Part shown: positions 16,233 through 23,950 of the stretch, piece after piece
How the letters are laid out: each line of letters begins with the position of its first letter
Numbering within the stretch: position 1 is the first letter of the stretch
Assembly: GCA_016178725.1 (NCBI GenBank)
Contig: JACOSV010000026.1
Coordinates: forward strand, 85,965 to 135,532
Reading direction: 5' to 3'
Length of the DNA stretch: 49,568 nucleotides
Source of the DNA: Candidatus Eiseniibacteriota bacterium
GTDB lineage: Bacteria > Eisenbacteria > RBG-16-71-46
Notes under the pieces: generated by a model
What the model was told of the DNA's origin: nothing
The model's input: the letters and a program-made list of their open reading frames with translations, nothing else
The model's database searches: none
Translations under genes and position numbers: made by a program

Positions 16233-19200
16233 CGCCGCGCGCATGTCCGGAGACGCGACGCCGCGCCATGGCATGGGCCGGGATGGCCGCGCTCGCTCTC
16301 GCCGTCGCCGCGCAGGCCGCGCCCCCTTACGATCCATCGTTCTTCGGCGGCCTGCGCTGGCGCTGCATCGGACCGTTCCGCGGCGGCCGCACCGTTGCCG
16401 CCGTCGGCGTGCGCGGCGCGCGCGGCCTCTTCTACATCGGCGTCAACGACGGCGGCGTCTGGAAGACCACCGACTTCGGCCGCACGTGGGCGCCGATCTT
16501 CGACGACCAGCCGACCGGCTCGATCGGCGCGATCGCGGTCGCGCCGTCCGATCCGCGCATCCTCTACGTCGGGAGCGGCGAGGGGCTGCAGCGCCCCGAC
16601 CTCTCCGTGGGCGACGGGATCTATCGCTCGGCGGACGGCGGCCGCACGTGGTCGCACCTCGGGCTGCGTGACGGGCAGCAGATCCCGGCGCTGGCCGTGG
16701 ACCCGCACGACCCGAACCGCGTCTTCGCCGCGGTGCTCGGTCATCCCTACGGGCCCAATCACGAGCGCGGCGTCTTCCGCTCGACGGACGGCGGCGTGAC
16801 GTGGGAGAACGTGCTGTTCAAGGGCGACGACACCGGCGCGATGGACGTGCTCTTCGATCCGTCGAGCGTGCGCACGCTCTACGCCGTGATGTGGTCCGCG
16901 CGCCAGCCGCCGTGGGAGGGGAGCGGCGGTTCGTGGACGCGCTCCGAGAACAACGGACTCTTCAAGTCGGTGGACGGCGGAACGACGTGGCGGAAGATCG
17001 GCGCGGGATTGCCGTCGGGACGCGACAGCCTCGGCCGCATCGGCATCACGATCGCTCCGGGCCGGCCGCAGCGGCTCTACGCGGTGCTCGGCGCGAAGAA
17101 GGGCGGCGGGCTCTATCGCTCGGAGGACGGCGGCGAGCATTTCTCGCTCGTCAACGCGGACCATCGTCTGTGGGATCGCGACGGCGACTTCAACGAGGTC
17201 AAGGTGGACGCGCGCGATCCCGACGTCGTCTACGTCGCGAACGTGGTGACGTGGAAGTCCACGGACGGCGGCAGGACGTTCATCGGCTGGCGCGGCGCGC
17301 CGGGCGGCGACGACTACCACCGTCTGTGGATCGACCCCGACGATCCGAAGACGATCCTGCTCGCCGGCGATCAGGGCGCGATCGTCACGGTGAACGGCGG
17401 CGCGACGTGGAGCTCCTGGTACAACCAGCCGACCGCGCAGCTCTACCACGTCAGCGCCGACAACGCGTTTCCGTATCGCGTCTACGGCGGCCAGCAGGAG
17501 AGCGGCTCGGCCGGCGTCTTGAGCCGCGGTTCCGACGGCGCGATCACTGATCGCGACTGGCACCCGGTCGGCGCCGAGGAGTACGGCTACGTCGCCGCCG
17601 ACCCGCTCGATCCCGACATCGTCTTCGGCGGCAAGCTCTCTCGCTTCGACTGGAAGAGCCGCGACGTGCAGAACGTGACGCCCGATCCGCTGCGCGCCGG
17701 CGACTACCGCTGGGTGCGCACGATGCCGGTCCTGTTCTCGCCGCTGGATCCGCACGTGCTCTACACCGCGGCGAACGTGATCTTCGAGACGCGCGACGGC
17801 GGGCACGCGTGGCGGACGATCAGCCCCGACCTCACCCGCGCGAGCGACGAGCGGCCCGCGAACGTCGGCACGTTCGCGCCGCTCGATGCCGAGGGCGGCA
17901 AGCACCGCGGCGTCGTCTACACGATCGCGCCGTCGTTCAAGGCGCGCGACATGATCTGGGCGGGCACCGACGACGGCCTGATCCACGTCACGCGCGACGG
18001 CGGCCGCTCGTGGCGCGACGTGACGCCGCCTTCGCTCACGTCGTGGAGCAAGGTGTCGCTCATGGAGGCGTCGCACTTCGACACCGCGACCTGCTACGCC
18101 GCGATCAACCGCCTCCGCCTGGACGACACGCGCCCGCACGTCCTGCGCACGCGTGACGGCGGGCGCACGTGGACCGAGATCGTCGCCGGCATCCCGGCGA
18201 ACGAGATGGTGAACGCGGTGCGCGAGGACCCGGTCGTGCGCGGCCTGCTCTACGCCGCGAGCGAGCGGACGGTGTACGTGTCGTTCGACGACGGCGACCA
18301 CTGGCAGTCGCTGCGGCTCAACCTGCCGGCCTCGTCGGTGCGCGACGTCGTCGTGCACGAGAACGATCTCGTGATCGGCACGCACGGGCGCTCGTTCTGG
18401 ATCCTCGACGACATCGCGCCGCTGCAGCAGATCGCCGCGGCCGCCGCTGCGGGCGACGCGTATCTCCACCGCCCGTCACCGGCGTGGCGCGTGCGCTGGA
18501 ATCGCAACACCGACACGCCCGTGCCGCCTGATGAGCCAGCGGGGCAGAACCCGCCCGACGGGGCGATCCTCGACTACCGCCTCGCGCACGACGCGGCGGG
18601 GCCGGCCGTGCTCGAGATCCTCGACGCGCGCGGGCAGCGCGTGCGCCGCTATTCGAGCGCCGATCCGCCGGACACGAGCGACACCGACCTCAACATTCCG
18701 ACCTACTGGATTCGCCGGCCGATGAAGATCGCGACGAGCGCCGGGACGCATCGCTTCATCTGGGATCTCCACGGCGAGCCGCCCGCGGCGACGCGCCGCG
18801 ACTATCCGATCTCGGCGGTCTACGCGGAGACGCCGCGCGAGCCGCGCGGTCCGTGGGCGCTGCCCGGCGCGTACACCGTGCGGCTCACCGTGGACGGTCG
18901 CACGCTGACGCAGCCGCTCACCGTGCGCATGGACCCGCGCGTCCACGCGACGAGCGCGACGCTCGAGCAGCAGTGGACACTCGCGACGCGACTCGCCGCG
19001 GCGATGGCGGCGGACACGACGGCGCTGGGCGAAGTGCGTGCGATGCGGCGCGGGCTCAAGGCGCGGCGTGCGGGCGCCGAGGATTCGACGGCGCTCGACG
19101 CGCTCGATCGCGAGGCAGCGAAGCTCGAGACCGGCGCCGGCGCCGTGCCGGTGGCGGGCCGGGCACCCGAGAGCCTCGCGCGGCTCAACGGCGAGCTGCG

Positions 19201-19348
19201 CACGCTCTATCTCGAGATCGAGGGCAGCGACCAGCCGCCGACGGCGGCGATCGTCGAGGGCGTGACGAGGCTCGAGGTGGCGCTCGAGCACCTGCGCGCG
19301 CAGGTCGTTTCGCTCGGCACGCGCGTGCGCGCGGGGACGGGGCGGTAG
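16229..19348 (+). CDS. Secreted VPS10/sortilin-like Asp-box beta-propeller protein
   Basis: 1039 residues, translationally coupled to the previous gene (ATGA). Signal peptide within the first 31 residues (...AALALAVAAQA). Residues about 40-740 hold eleven Asp-box motifs of the type S-x-D-x-G-x-T-W (TTDFGRTW, SADGGRTW, STDGGVTW, SVDGGTTW, SEDGGEHF, STDGGRTF, VNGGATW, TRDGGHAW, TRDGGRSW, TRDGGRTW, FDDGDHW), indicating two stacked beta propellers of the BNR/sortilin type. The C-terminal 300 residues contain an Ig-like module (GPAVLEILDARGQRVR...HRFIWDLHG...GAYTVRLTVDGRT) and a helical tail. These exported propellers are common in environmental bacteria and their function is mostly unknown; glycan or protein binding is likely. 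Confidence 0.92.
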   Translation: MTPRACPETRRRAMAWAGMAALALAVAAQAAPPYDPSFFGGLRWRCIGPFRGGRTVAAVGVRGARGLFYIGVNDGGVWKTTDFGRTWAPIFDDQPTGSIGAIAVAPSDPRILYVGSGEGLQRPDLSVGDGIYRSADGGRTWSHLGLRDGQQIPALAVDPHDPNRVFAAVLGHPYGPNHERGVFRSTDGGVTWENVLFKGDDTGAMDVLFDPSSVRTLYAVMWSARQPPWEGSGGSWTRSENNGLFKSVDGGTTWRKIGAGLPSGRDSLGRIGITIAPGRPQRLYAVLGAKKGGGLYRSEDGGEHFSLVNADHRLWDRDGDFNEVKVDARDPDVVYVANVVTWKSTDGGRTFIGWRGAPGGDDYHRLWIDPDDPKTILLAGDQGAIVTVNGGATWSSWYNQPTAQLYHVSADNAFPYRVYGGQQESGSAGVLSRGSDGAITDRDWHPVGAEEYGYVAADPLDPDIVFGGKLSRFDWKSRDVQNVTPDPLRAGDYRWVRTMPVLFSPLDPHVLYTAANVIFETRDGGHAWRTISPDLTRASDERPANVGTFAPLDAEGGKHRGVVYTIAPSFKARDMIWAGTDDGLIHVTRDGGRSWRDVTPPSLTSWSKVSLMEASHFDTATCYAAINRLRLDDTRPHVLRTRDGGRTWTEIVAGIPANEMVNAVREDPVVRGLLYAASERTVYVSFDDGDHWQSLRLNLPASSVRDVVVHENDLVIGTHGRSFWILDDIAPLQQIAAAAAAGDAYLHRPSPAWRVRWNRNTDTPVPPDEPAGQNPPDGAILDYRLAHDAAGPAVLEILDARGQRVRRYSSADPPDTSDTDLNIPTYWIRRPMKIATSAGTHRFIWDLHGEPPAATRRDYPISAVYAETPREPRGPWALPGAYTVRLTVDGRTLTQPLTVRMDPRVHATSATLEQQWTLATRLAAAMAADTTALGEVRAMRRGLKARRAGAEDSTALDALDREAAKLETGAGAVPVAGRAPESLARLNGELRTLYLEIEGSDQPPTAAIVEGVTRLEVALEHLRAQVVSLGTRVRAGTGR

Positions 19349-19349
19349 T

Positions 19350-19437
19350 CTAGCGCTGGCTCCCGAACTCCCAGGGCGGCACGTCGGCGTCGAGCGCGAC
19401 GCCGAGGCCGCTGATGATGCGGTCGAAGGTCGCCCCG
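19350..19437 (-). pseudogene. Detached 3' end of an AhpD-like gene
   Basis: On the minus strand this fragment encodes FDRIISGLGVALDADVPPWE plus FGSQR and a stop codon (19350-19352), matching 21 of the last 25 residues of the intact AhpD-like gene at 20268-20834. The only differences in the aligned 71 bp are two synonymous changes and one Ala/Thr change. The stop lies 1 nt from the propeller-gene stop, so this looks like the original end of the ancestral gene, displaced by the insertion. The reading frame continues upstream without homology and has no start. Confidence 0.75.
19356..19426. repeat. 71-bp direct repeat, copy A
   Basis: 68 of 71 positions are identical to copy B at 20274-20344, in the same orientation, 918 bp apart. 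It covers the C-terminal codons of the AhpD-like protein. Substitutions fall mostly at wobble positions, so the copies diverged as functional coding sequence rather than by a very recent duplication. Confidence 0.92.
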
Positions 19438-20273
19438 CTCACCGCGCGATAGTCATGCAGGCCTGAACCCTAGGTGCCGACATCCGATTCGCGGCGGAGC
19501 CTCGGCACGAGTGGCCAGGTGCGTCGAGTGGCGAATGTTCAGCGCTTGGATCGCTTGACGAATGGTCGCGCATCGCCTCGAACTGCCGGCCTCTCCCGAG
19601 TTCTTCCAGCCAGCTTTCGTACGCTTCGGATCCTCTCTTTGAAGACATAGATCTTTGTCCTGAGCAGCTTGAGCGTTTCTGCCGCAGCGGAAGCAGTCGA
19701 CAAGGTCTCACCGGCCTGTCGGTCGAAAGCGACGATCATTCCACAAAAGTCGCTGGAAAGAGTCGGCAACTCGGCAAGGATCTCGCCTGCATGCTCCGCT
19801 TGAGACTCACTCATGCGCGGTCGCGGAAGCTTCCCGAGTTGCAGGGGCAGCCCGCGAGCCTCTTCAAGGCTGGCTCTGCTCACGCCTCGCGCCTCTTTGA
19901 GTTCTGCTATCTGGTCAAGGAAGGACTTGATCAGTACTCCGACCTCTTCCTCTAGGCGATTGGCCGCGAGCATTTGCAACTTTGGCGTGTCGAGTCCCTG
20001 CGCCGATTCAAAGCTTCGAATCGTCGCCCGCGTCTTGTTCACAATCTCAACGCCCAATTCCTCGAGCGCCGCTGCAACAAAGGATGCGCGTCCAACCGCG
20101 CGCGCAAGGCGCGTCTTGCAGCCATACAGAAAGGTCATGAACACCGAGACCGTCAGCGTCTCGGCGACGACCGGAGCAGGTCGACGGAAGGCGTGACCCA
20201 AGAAACGATTGCTTGTGAGCTTTTCTTCGTCGGCTTCGTGATGGCTCGCGTAGCCCATTGCGCTTCCCTACCT
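19427..20273. mobile_element. Lower-GC insertion between duplicated AhpD gene ends
   Basis: The segment between the two 71-bp repeats is clearly lower in GC (high fifties by eye, against about 70 percent around it) and uses codons such as AAA, TTG, CTT, AGA and GTT that are rare in its neighbours. It carries one convincing gene (19539-20258, minus) and no integrase, transposase or terminal inverted repeat. The arrangement resembles an element that enters the 3' end of a protein gene and supplies a replacement end. A truncated tandem paralogue is the alternative. Confidence 0.5.
19539..20258 (-). CDS. Unknown helical protein in the lower-GC insertion
   Basis: 239 residues, not recognised. The ATG has AGGGAAG 5 nt upstream, and the start lies 9 nt after the AhpD-like stop codon, so it is probably co-transcribed. 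Predicted mostly helical, with no signal peptide or clear membrane segment; a mildly hydrophobic stretch (TLTVSVFMTFLYGC) lies at about 35-48. Helices such as LEEEVGVLIKSFLDQIAELKEARG and TLKLLRTKIYVFKERI suggest coiled-coil packing. The C-terminus is strongly basic (AGRTRERPAVRGDARPFVKRSKR) and might contact nucleic acid. Codon use is foreign to the window. As the only gene in an insertion it may be an accessory or defence cargo; that is inference. Confidence 0.65.
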   Translation of the reverse strand: MGYASHHEADEEKLTSNRFLGHAFRRPAPVVAETLTVSVFMTFLYGCKTRLARAVGRASFVAAALEELGVEIVNKTRATIRSFESAQGLDTPKLQMLAANRLEEEVGVLIKSFLDQIAELKEARGVSRASLEEARGLPLQLGKLPRPRMSESQAEHAGEILAELPTLSSDFCGMIVAFDRQAGETLSTASAAAETLKLLRTKIYVFKERIRSVRKLAGRTRERPAVRGDARPFVKRSKR

Positions 20274-20834
20274 CTGGCTCCCGAACTCCCACGGCGGCAC
20301 GTCGGCGTCGAGCGTGACGCCGAGGCCGCTGATGATGCGATCGATCAGGTTGTAGAGCGCGGCGATCTCGGTCGCCTTCACGATCGCGGCGTCGTCGAAG
20401 CCGTACTCGCGCACACGCTCGACGTCGGCCTCGGTGCGCTCGCCGGGTTCGCACGTCAGCGCCACCGCGGCGTCGAGCAGCACGCGGTCGCGCGCCGCGA
20501 TGTTCGCCTCGCGATAGTCGAGCGCCACCGCGCGGGCGAGCGCTTCGTCGCCGAGCGCCGCCGCGAGCCGCGGCCCGTGATGCGCGACCATGTAGCCGCA
20601 GCCGTTGGTCGCCGAGACGACGATCGCGATCATCTCGGCCTGCGCCTTCGAGAGCGGCGCGGGATCGTCCGTCAGGGTGCGCACGAGATCGAACAGCGCC
20701 GCGAGCCCCTTGGGATCCTCGCCGAGCGACTGCCATGCAGCGTTGACGCGGCCCGAGCGCGCGCGGACGCGCGCGTACGCCTCGGCCAGCGGGCCGGCGG
20801 CGGCATCGGGCGCGACGCTTCGGGTCCAGCTCAT
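20268..20834 (-). CDS. AhpD-like/carboxymuconolactone decarboxylase-family protein
   Basis: 188 residues. Start MSWTRSV at 20834 is fixed by GGAGG 6 nt upstream. Core motif ALFDLVRTLTDDPAPLSKAQAEMIAIVVSATNGCGYMVAHHG matches the peroxidase-related AhpD-like family, whose active site is C-x-x-C-x-x-x-H-H; here it reads C-G-Y-M-V-A-H-H, so the second redox cysteine is replaced by Met. Helices DRVLLDAAVALT and ATEIAALYNLIDRIISGLG and the C-terminal PWE follow the family. Without the CxxC pair, disulfide reductase activity is doubtful. Its last 23 codons are duplicated 918 bp away, and a foreign gene follows at once. Confidence 0.88.
   Translation of the reverse strand: MSWTRSVAPDAAAGPLAEAYARVRARSGRVNAAWQSLGEDPKGLAALFDLVRTLTDDPAPLSKAQAEMIAIVVSATNGCGYMVAHHGPRLAAALGDEALARAVALDYREANIAARDRVLLDAAVALTCEPGERTEADVERVREYGFDDAAIVKATEIAALYNLIDRIISGLGVTLDADVPPWEFGSQR
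20274..20344. repeat. 71-bp direct repeat, copy B
   Basis: Copy inside the intact AhpD-like gene, coding its last 23 residues. See copy A at 19356-19426. Copy B joins smoothly to the rest of the gene, and the foreign gene's ribosome-binding site overlaps the sequence just beyond its stop. Confidence 0.92.
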
Positions 20835-20862
20835 TTCGGCCTCCGTCGAGATCGGGAGCCGC

Positions 20863-20891
20863 ATGCTAGGTGCGGCGTCGCGGCGGGTCAA
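20863..20891 (-). promoter_or_regulatory. Promoter of the AhpD-like gene
   Basis: On the minus strand TTGACC (20891-20886), 17-bp spacer, TAGCAT (20868-20863). The expected start at about 20856 leaves a 22-nt leader carrying the GGAGG site of the ATG at 20834. It is back to back with the -10 box of the plus-strand gene. Confidence 0.7.
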
Positions 20892-20897
20892 CGCGTG

Positions 20898-20903
20898 TAC
20901 ACT
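20898..20903 (+). promoter_or_regulatory. -10 box of a near-leaderless promoter for the Cys-cluster protein
   Basis: TACACT 8 nt before the ATG at 20912, so the transcript should start about 2 nt upstream of the start codon. No clear -35 hexamer and no Shine-Dalgarno are visible. Confidence 0.45.
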
Positions 20904-20911
20904 CGTCGCCG

Positions 20912-21505
20912 ATGACGCCTCGACGCGATGCGCGCGGACGCGCGCGCTGGATCACGCTGGGCGCGACGACGGCGCTCACGATCGGCATCGTCGTGGCGCT
21001 GCGCCAGGCCGGCGTGTGGAAGCCGGGTTCGACCTCGGGCCGGCCGCAGCCGGGCGATCAGGTGATCGCGCAGGCGCTGCGCCAGGTCGGCACGCGGGAC
21101 ACCGGCGCCGCGATCCAAGTCGGTCACGCGGCGGGGCTCGGCGGTCCGGCATCCGCGACCTCGCGACCGGCGGCGCCGCATCCGCTGCCGGCCGCGACAC
21201 CCGGGAGCGCCGCACTCCCGCCCGGCCATCCGCCGATCGATTCGACGATGTTCAAGCAACGCTGGATCGACGACGTGCGGGGCGTCGACGTCACCGCCCT
21301 CGACTCGCGCCAGCGCGAGTTGTTCCTGCGCTTCGCGAACGCGCGCGAGTGCACGTGCGGCTGCGGCTACACGCTCGCGGGCTGCAAGGCGTCGGACATG
21401 ACCTGCGAGGTGAGCGGCGCCGCGCTCGCAGCGCTGCGCGATTCGGTCCGCGCCGGACGCATCACGAGCGCGCGCGGCATCCGCGCGCGCGCGAAGGCTC
21501 GTTGA
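20912..21505 (+). CDS. Membrane-anchored protein with C-terminal cysteine cluster
   Basis: 197 residues. Basic N-terminus and one transmembrane anchor (WITLGATTALTIGIVVALRQ, about 13-32), then a long Pro/Ala/Gly-rich linker (about 35-110), then a compact domain at about 115-190 with ELFLRFANARECTCGCGYTLAGCK and DMTCEVS. The five closely spaced cysteines (C-x-C-x-C...C...C) recall CcmH/NrfF-like or metal-binding modules, but the match is too short to assign. The domain should face the periplasm. Its TGA lies inside the -35 box of the superoxide dismutase promoter. The gene is divergent from the AhpD-like gene; a redox or metal role would fit the neighbours but is inference. Confidence 0.75.
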   Translation: MTPRRDARGRARWITLGATTALTIGIVVALRQAGVWKPGSTSGRPQPGDQVIAQALRQVGTRDTGAAIQVGHAAGLGGPASATSRPAAPHPLPAATPGSAALPPGHPPIDSTMFKQRWIDDVRGVDVTALDSRQRELFLRFANARECTCGCGYTLAGCKASDMTCEVSGAALAALRDSVRAGRITSARGIRARAKAR

Positions 21506-21530
21506 CAGCGCTCGGGCCGCGGGCTAACGT
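21502..21530 (+). promoter_or_regulatory. Sigma-70-type promoter of the superoxide dismutase gene
   Basis: TTGACA (21502-21507, perfect -35), 17-bp spacer, TAACGT (21525-21530). The expected start at about 21537 gives a leader of about 60 nt. The -35 box overlaps the stop codon of the upstream gene. Confidence 0.75.
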
Positions 21531-21597
21531 CGCCGTCCCTCCCTGAAGCGACGCTCATTCCCGGTGGCCGTGCCGCCTGATCGTTTGGAGGTCCATC

Positions 21598-22212
21598 ATG
21601 GCTTTCCCCAAGCTCGAAGCGAAGAAGTTCGCCAGCATCCGAGAGCTCAACGGCATCTCGGCGCGCACGATGGAAGAGCACTACGAGCTCTACAAGGGCT
21701 ACATCGGCAAGACCAACGAGATCCAGGAGAAGCTCGCCGGCGTCGATCGCGCGAGCGCGAACCAGATCTACAGCGACCTGCGTTCGCTGCGCATCGATCT
21801 CTCGTTCGCGACCGGCGGCGTCAAGAACCACGAGGTCTACTTCGCGCATCTCGGCGGCAAGGGCGGCGCGCCGTCCGGCCGGCTCGCGGAGCAGATCAAG
21901 AAGGACTTCCCCTCGTACGACGCGTGGCTCGCCGACTTCAAGGCGTCGGGGCTCGCGGCGCGCGGCTGGGTGTGGCTCGCCTACGACCACGACTGGAACT
22001 GCCTGACCACGGTCGCCGGCGACGCGCAGAACACGTTCCCGCTGTGGAACGCGACGCCGATCCTGGCGCTCGACGTGTACGAGCACGCCTACTGGATCGA
22101 CTACGGCCGCGCGCGGGCCAAGTACATCGAAGCGTTCTTCAACAACCTCGACTGGGACGTCGTGGCGCAGAATCTCGAGCGGGCGCTGGCCATGCAGGCC
22201 GTCCACCGCTAG
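21598..22212 (+). CDS. Fe/Mn-family superoxide dismutase
   Basis: 204 residues. It dismutes superoxide to oxygen and hydrogen peroxide. The four metal ligands of the Fe/Mn family can be placed: His28 (MEEHYELYKGY), His78 (VKNHEVYFAHLGG), Asp159 and His163 (ALDVYEHAYWIDYG). The second-shell His of the common HYGKHH motif is absent; HYELYKGY is a variant, so metal preference is not predictable by eye. No signal peptide, so probably cytosolic. GGAGG lies 7 nt before the ATG, and a strong promoter precedes it. The peroxide product may be handled by the peroxiredoxin gene 70 nt downstream. Confidence 0.93.
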   Translation: MAFPKLEAKKFASIRELNGISARTMEEHYELYKGYIGKTNEIQEKLAGVDRASANQIYSDLRSLRIDLSFATGGVKNHEVYFAHLGGKGGAPSGRLAEQIKKDFPSYDAWLADFKASGLAARGWVWLAYDHDWNCLTTVAGDAQNTFPLWNATPILALDVYEHAYWIDYGRARAKYIEAFFNNLDWDVVAQNLERALAMQAVHR

Positions 22213-22240
22213 ACCCGCGCACCCGGATCCACTCCCCTTC

Positions 22241-22264
22241 GCCGGGCTCCACGCGGAGCCCGGC
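22241..22264 (+). terminator. GC-rich hairpin between sod and bcp
   Basis: Perfect 10-bp stem GCCGGGCTCC (22241-22250) / GGAGCCCGGC (22255-22264) with an ACGC tetraloop. There is no T run, so it may be a weak terminator or an mRNA-stabilising or attenuating structure in front of the bcp ribosome-binding site (GGAGGA at 22274). Confidence 0.55.
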
Positions 22265-22282
22265 GCCGCTTCCGGAGGAAGC

Positions 22283-22762
<480 letters not shown>

Positions 22763-22798
22763 CTCCGCCGCACGCCGCGCCCGCGCGCGGGAGGCGCC

Positions 22799-23455
22799 GT
22801 GCAGTTCGTGCCGCAGCACCCGGTGCCGGTGTTTCCGCTGCCGGGGGTCGTCCTGTTCCCCGGCGTCGAGCTGCCGCTCCACGTCTTCGAGCTGCGTTAC
22901 CGCACGATGGTGCGCGAGGCGCTCTCGGGCGAGCGCGTCATCGCGCTCGCGCTGCTCAAGCCCGGCTACGAGAGCGACTACCACGCGAGCCCCGAGTTCT
23001 TTCCGGTCGGCTGCCTCGCGCGCTTCGAGGACGTCGAGTGGCTGCCCGACGACTGCTATGACCTTCGGCTGCGCGGCCTCGCGCGCGTCCGGCTCGGGCG
23101 GCTGGTGCGCGAGTTCCCGTACCGCGCCGTGCGCGTCGAGGTGCTCGGGCAGGCGCCGTACACCGAGGACGATCCGCTGATCCAGCTCGAGCGCCGAGCA
23201 CTCCTCGATGCGCGCGCGCGGCTCGCGCACCTCGCCGTGCCGCGCGAGGAGACGCCCGCCGAGGCGGGCGAGGGGCTCGCGTTCGAGCCTCTGGTCAACA
23301 CCGTTTGCATGGGGCTCGCGCTCGATCCCACGGCGAAGCTCGCGCTGCTCGAGATGGAGAGCGTGCTCGAGCGCGCGCGCCGGGCGCGCGAGACGATCGA
23401 GGAGCAGCTGCGCTGGGCCGAGCGCGGCCGGCGCTCGGGCGGCGATCGGAACTAG
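22799..23455 (+). CDS. Lon N-terminal (LON substrate-binding) domain protein
   Basis: 218 residues from a GTG with GGAGGCGCC upstream. It starts with the LON-domain signature FPLPGVVLFPGVELPLHVFELRYRTMV, then VGCLARFEDVEWLPDDCYDLRLRGLARVRL, and ends in a helical bundle (ALLEMESVLERARRARETIEEQLR). There is no ATPase or protease domain, as in stand-alone LON-domain proteins of unknown function. It follows bcp by 36 nt and probably belongs to the same unit. Confidence 0.9.
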   Translation: MQFVPQHPVPVFPLPGVVLFPGVELPLHVFELRYRTMVREALSGERVIALALLKPGYESDYHASPEFFPVGCLARFEDVEWLPDDCYDLRLRGLARVRLGRLVREFPYRAVRVEVLGQAPYTEDDPLIQLERRALLDARARLAHLAVPREETPAEAGEGLAFEPLVNTVCMGLALDPTAKLALLEMESVLERARRARETIEEQLRWAERGRRSGGDRN

Positions 23456-23950
23456 GGCACTCAACGAAAGCGGACCGACCCTCCGGCCGGCCCGCTCCGT
23501 TTCCGGTCTCTCGCGGCGCGCGAGCGGCGGGGGCCACCGCGTGCCGATGCGTGCTGAAACCGAGGTCGCATCCGATGCGACCGACGACCTGCGCTGCTTC
23601 ACAAGACGGGCGTTGGAGTCCCCCGATCCCACAGCCACCCATCCCGATCCACAGCGCAGAACCAGCGAAATCCTCGCCTCGACCGCGCCGCGCGCGGCGG
23701 AGGCGAGCCCTGGTCCCCCGGTTCGCCGATGCTCCGGTTCCGGCCGATCGCGGCGCGCACTGGGGTGGTGCGACACGAAGGCACGCCTGCTCACGGCGAA
23801 CATTTGAAGCATGGAACGCCCGCGCGCGCCGCGCAATGGCAATTCCCGGGTTGCCGTAACGCCCGCTGCGTGCGCCGACGCCCGTGCATCTCACGGGATG
23901 CGTCGCCGCATTTGTCCGCGCCGCGGGCCGCGGCCTATGCTCCCCGCCCC
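23456..23950. other. 495-bp intergenic region with several hairpins
   Basis: No convincing gene: the open frames on both strands lack start signals and family resemblance. Two strong inverted repeats are visible. GGTCGCATC (23564-23572)/GATGCGACC (23574-23582) has almost no loop and looks more like a protein-binding palindrome than a terminator. CTCGCCTC (23673-23680)/GAGGCGAG (23700-23707) has further inner pairing. Base composition is somewhat less GC-biased than the genes. The tryptophanase promoter is at the right end. A small RNA cannot be excluded. Confidence 0.6.
23912..23941 (+). promoter_or_regulatory. Promoter of the tryptophanase-like gene, near-leaderless
   Basis: TTGTCC (23912-23917), 18-bp spacer, TATGCT (23936-23941). 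The expected start at about 23948 is 3 nt before the ATG at 23951. No Shine-Dalgarno and no room for a TnaC-type leader peptide. Confidence 0.55.

Noticed and set aside
19439-19711. 90-codon minus-strand frame inside the insertion
   Set aside because: Overlaps the 239-codon frame, which has a Shine-Dalgarno, coupled position and protein-like composition; the 90-codon product is low-complexity and lacks a start signal.
23590-23780. tRNA-like stem patterns in the large intergenic region
   Set aside because: No GTTCGA T-loop, no matching acceptor stem and no anticodon arm could be fitted.
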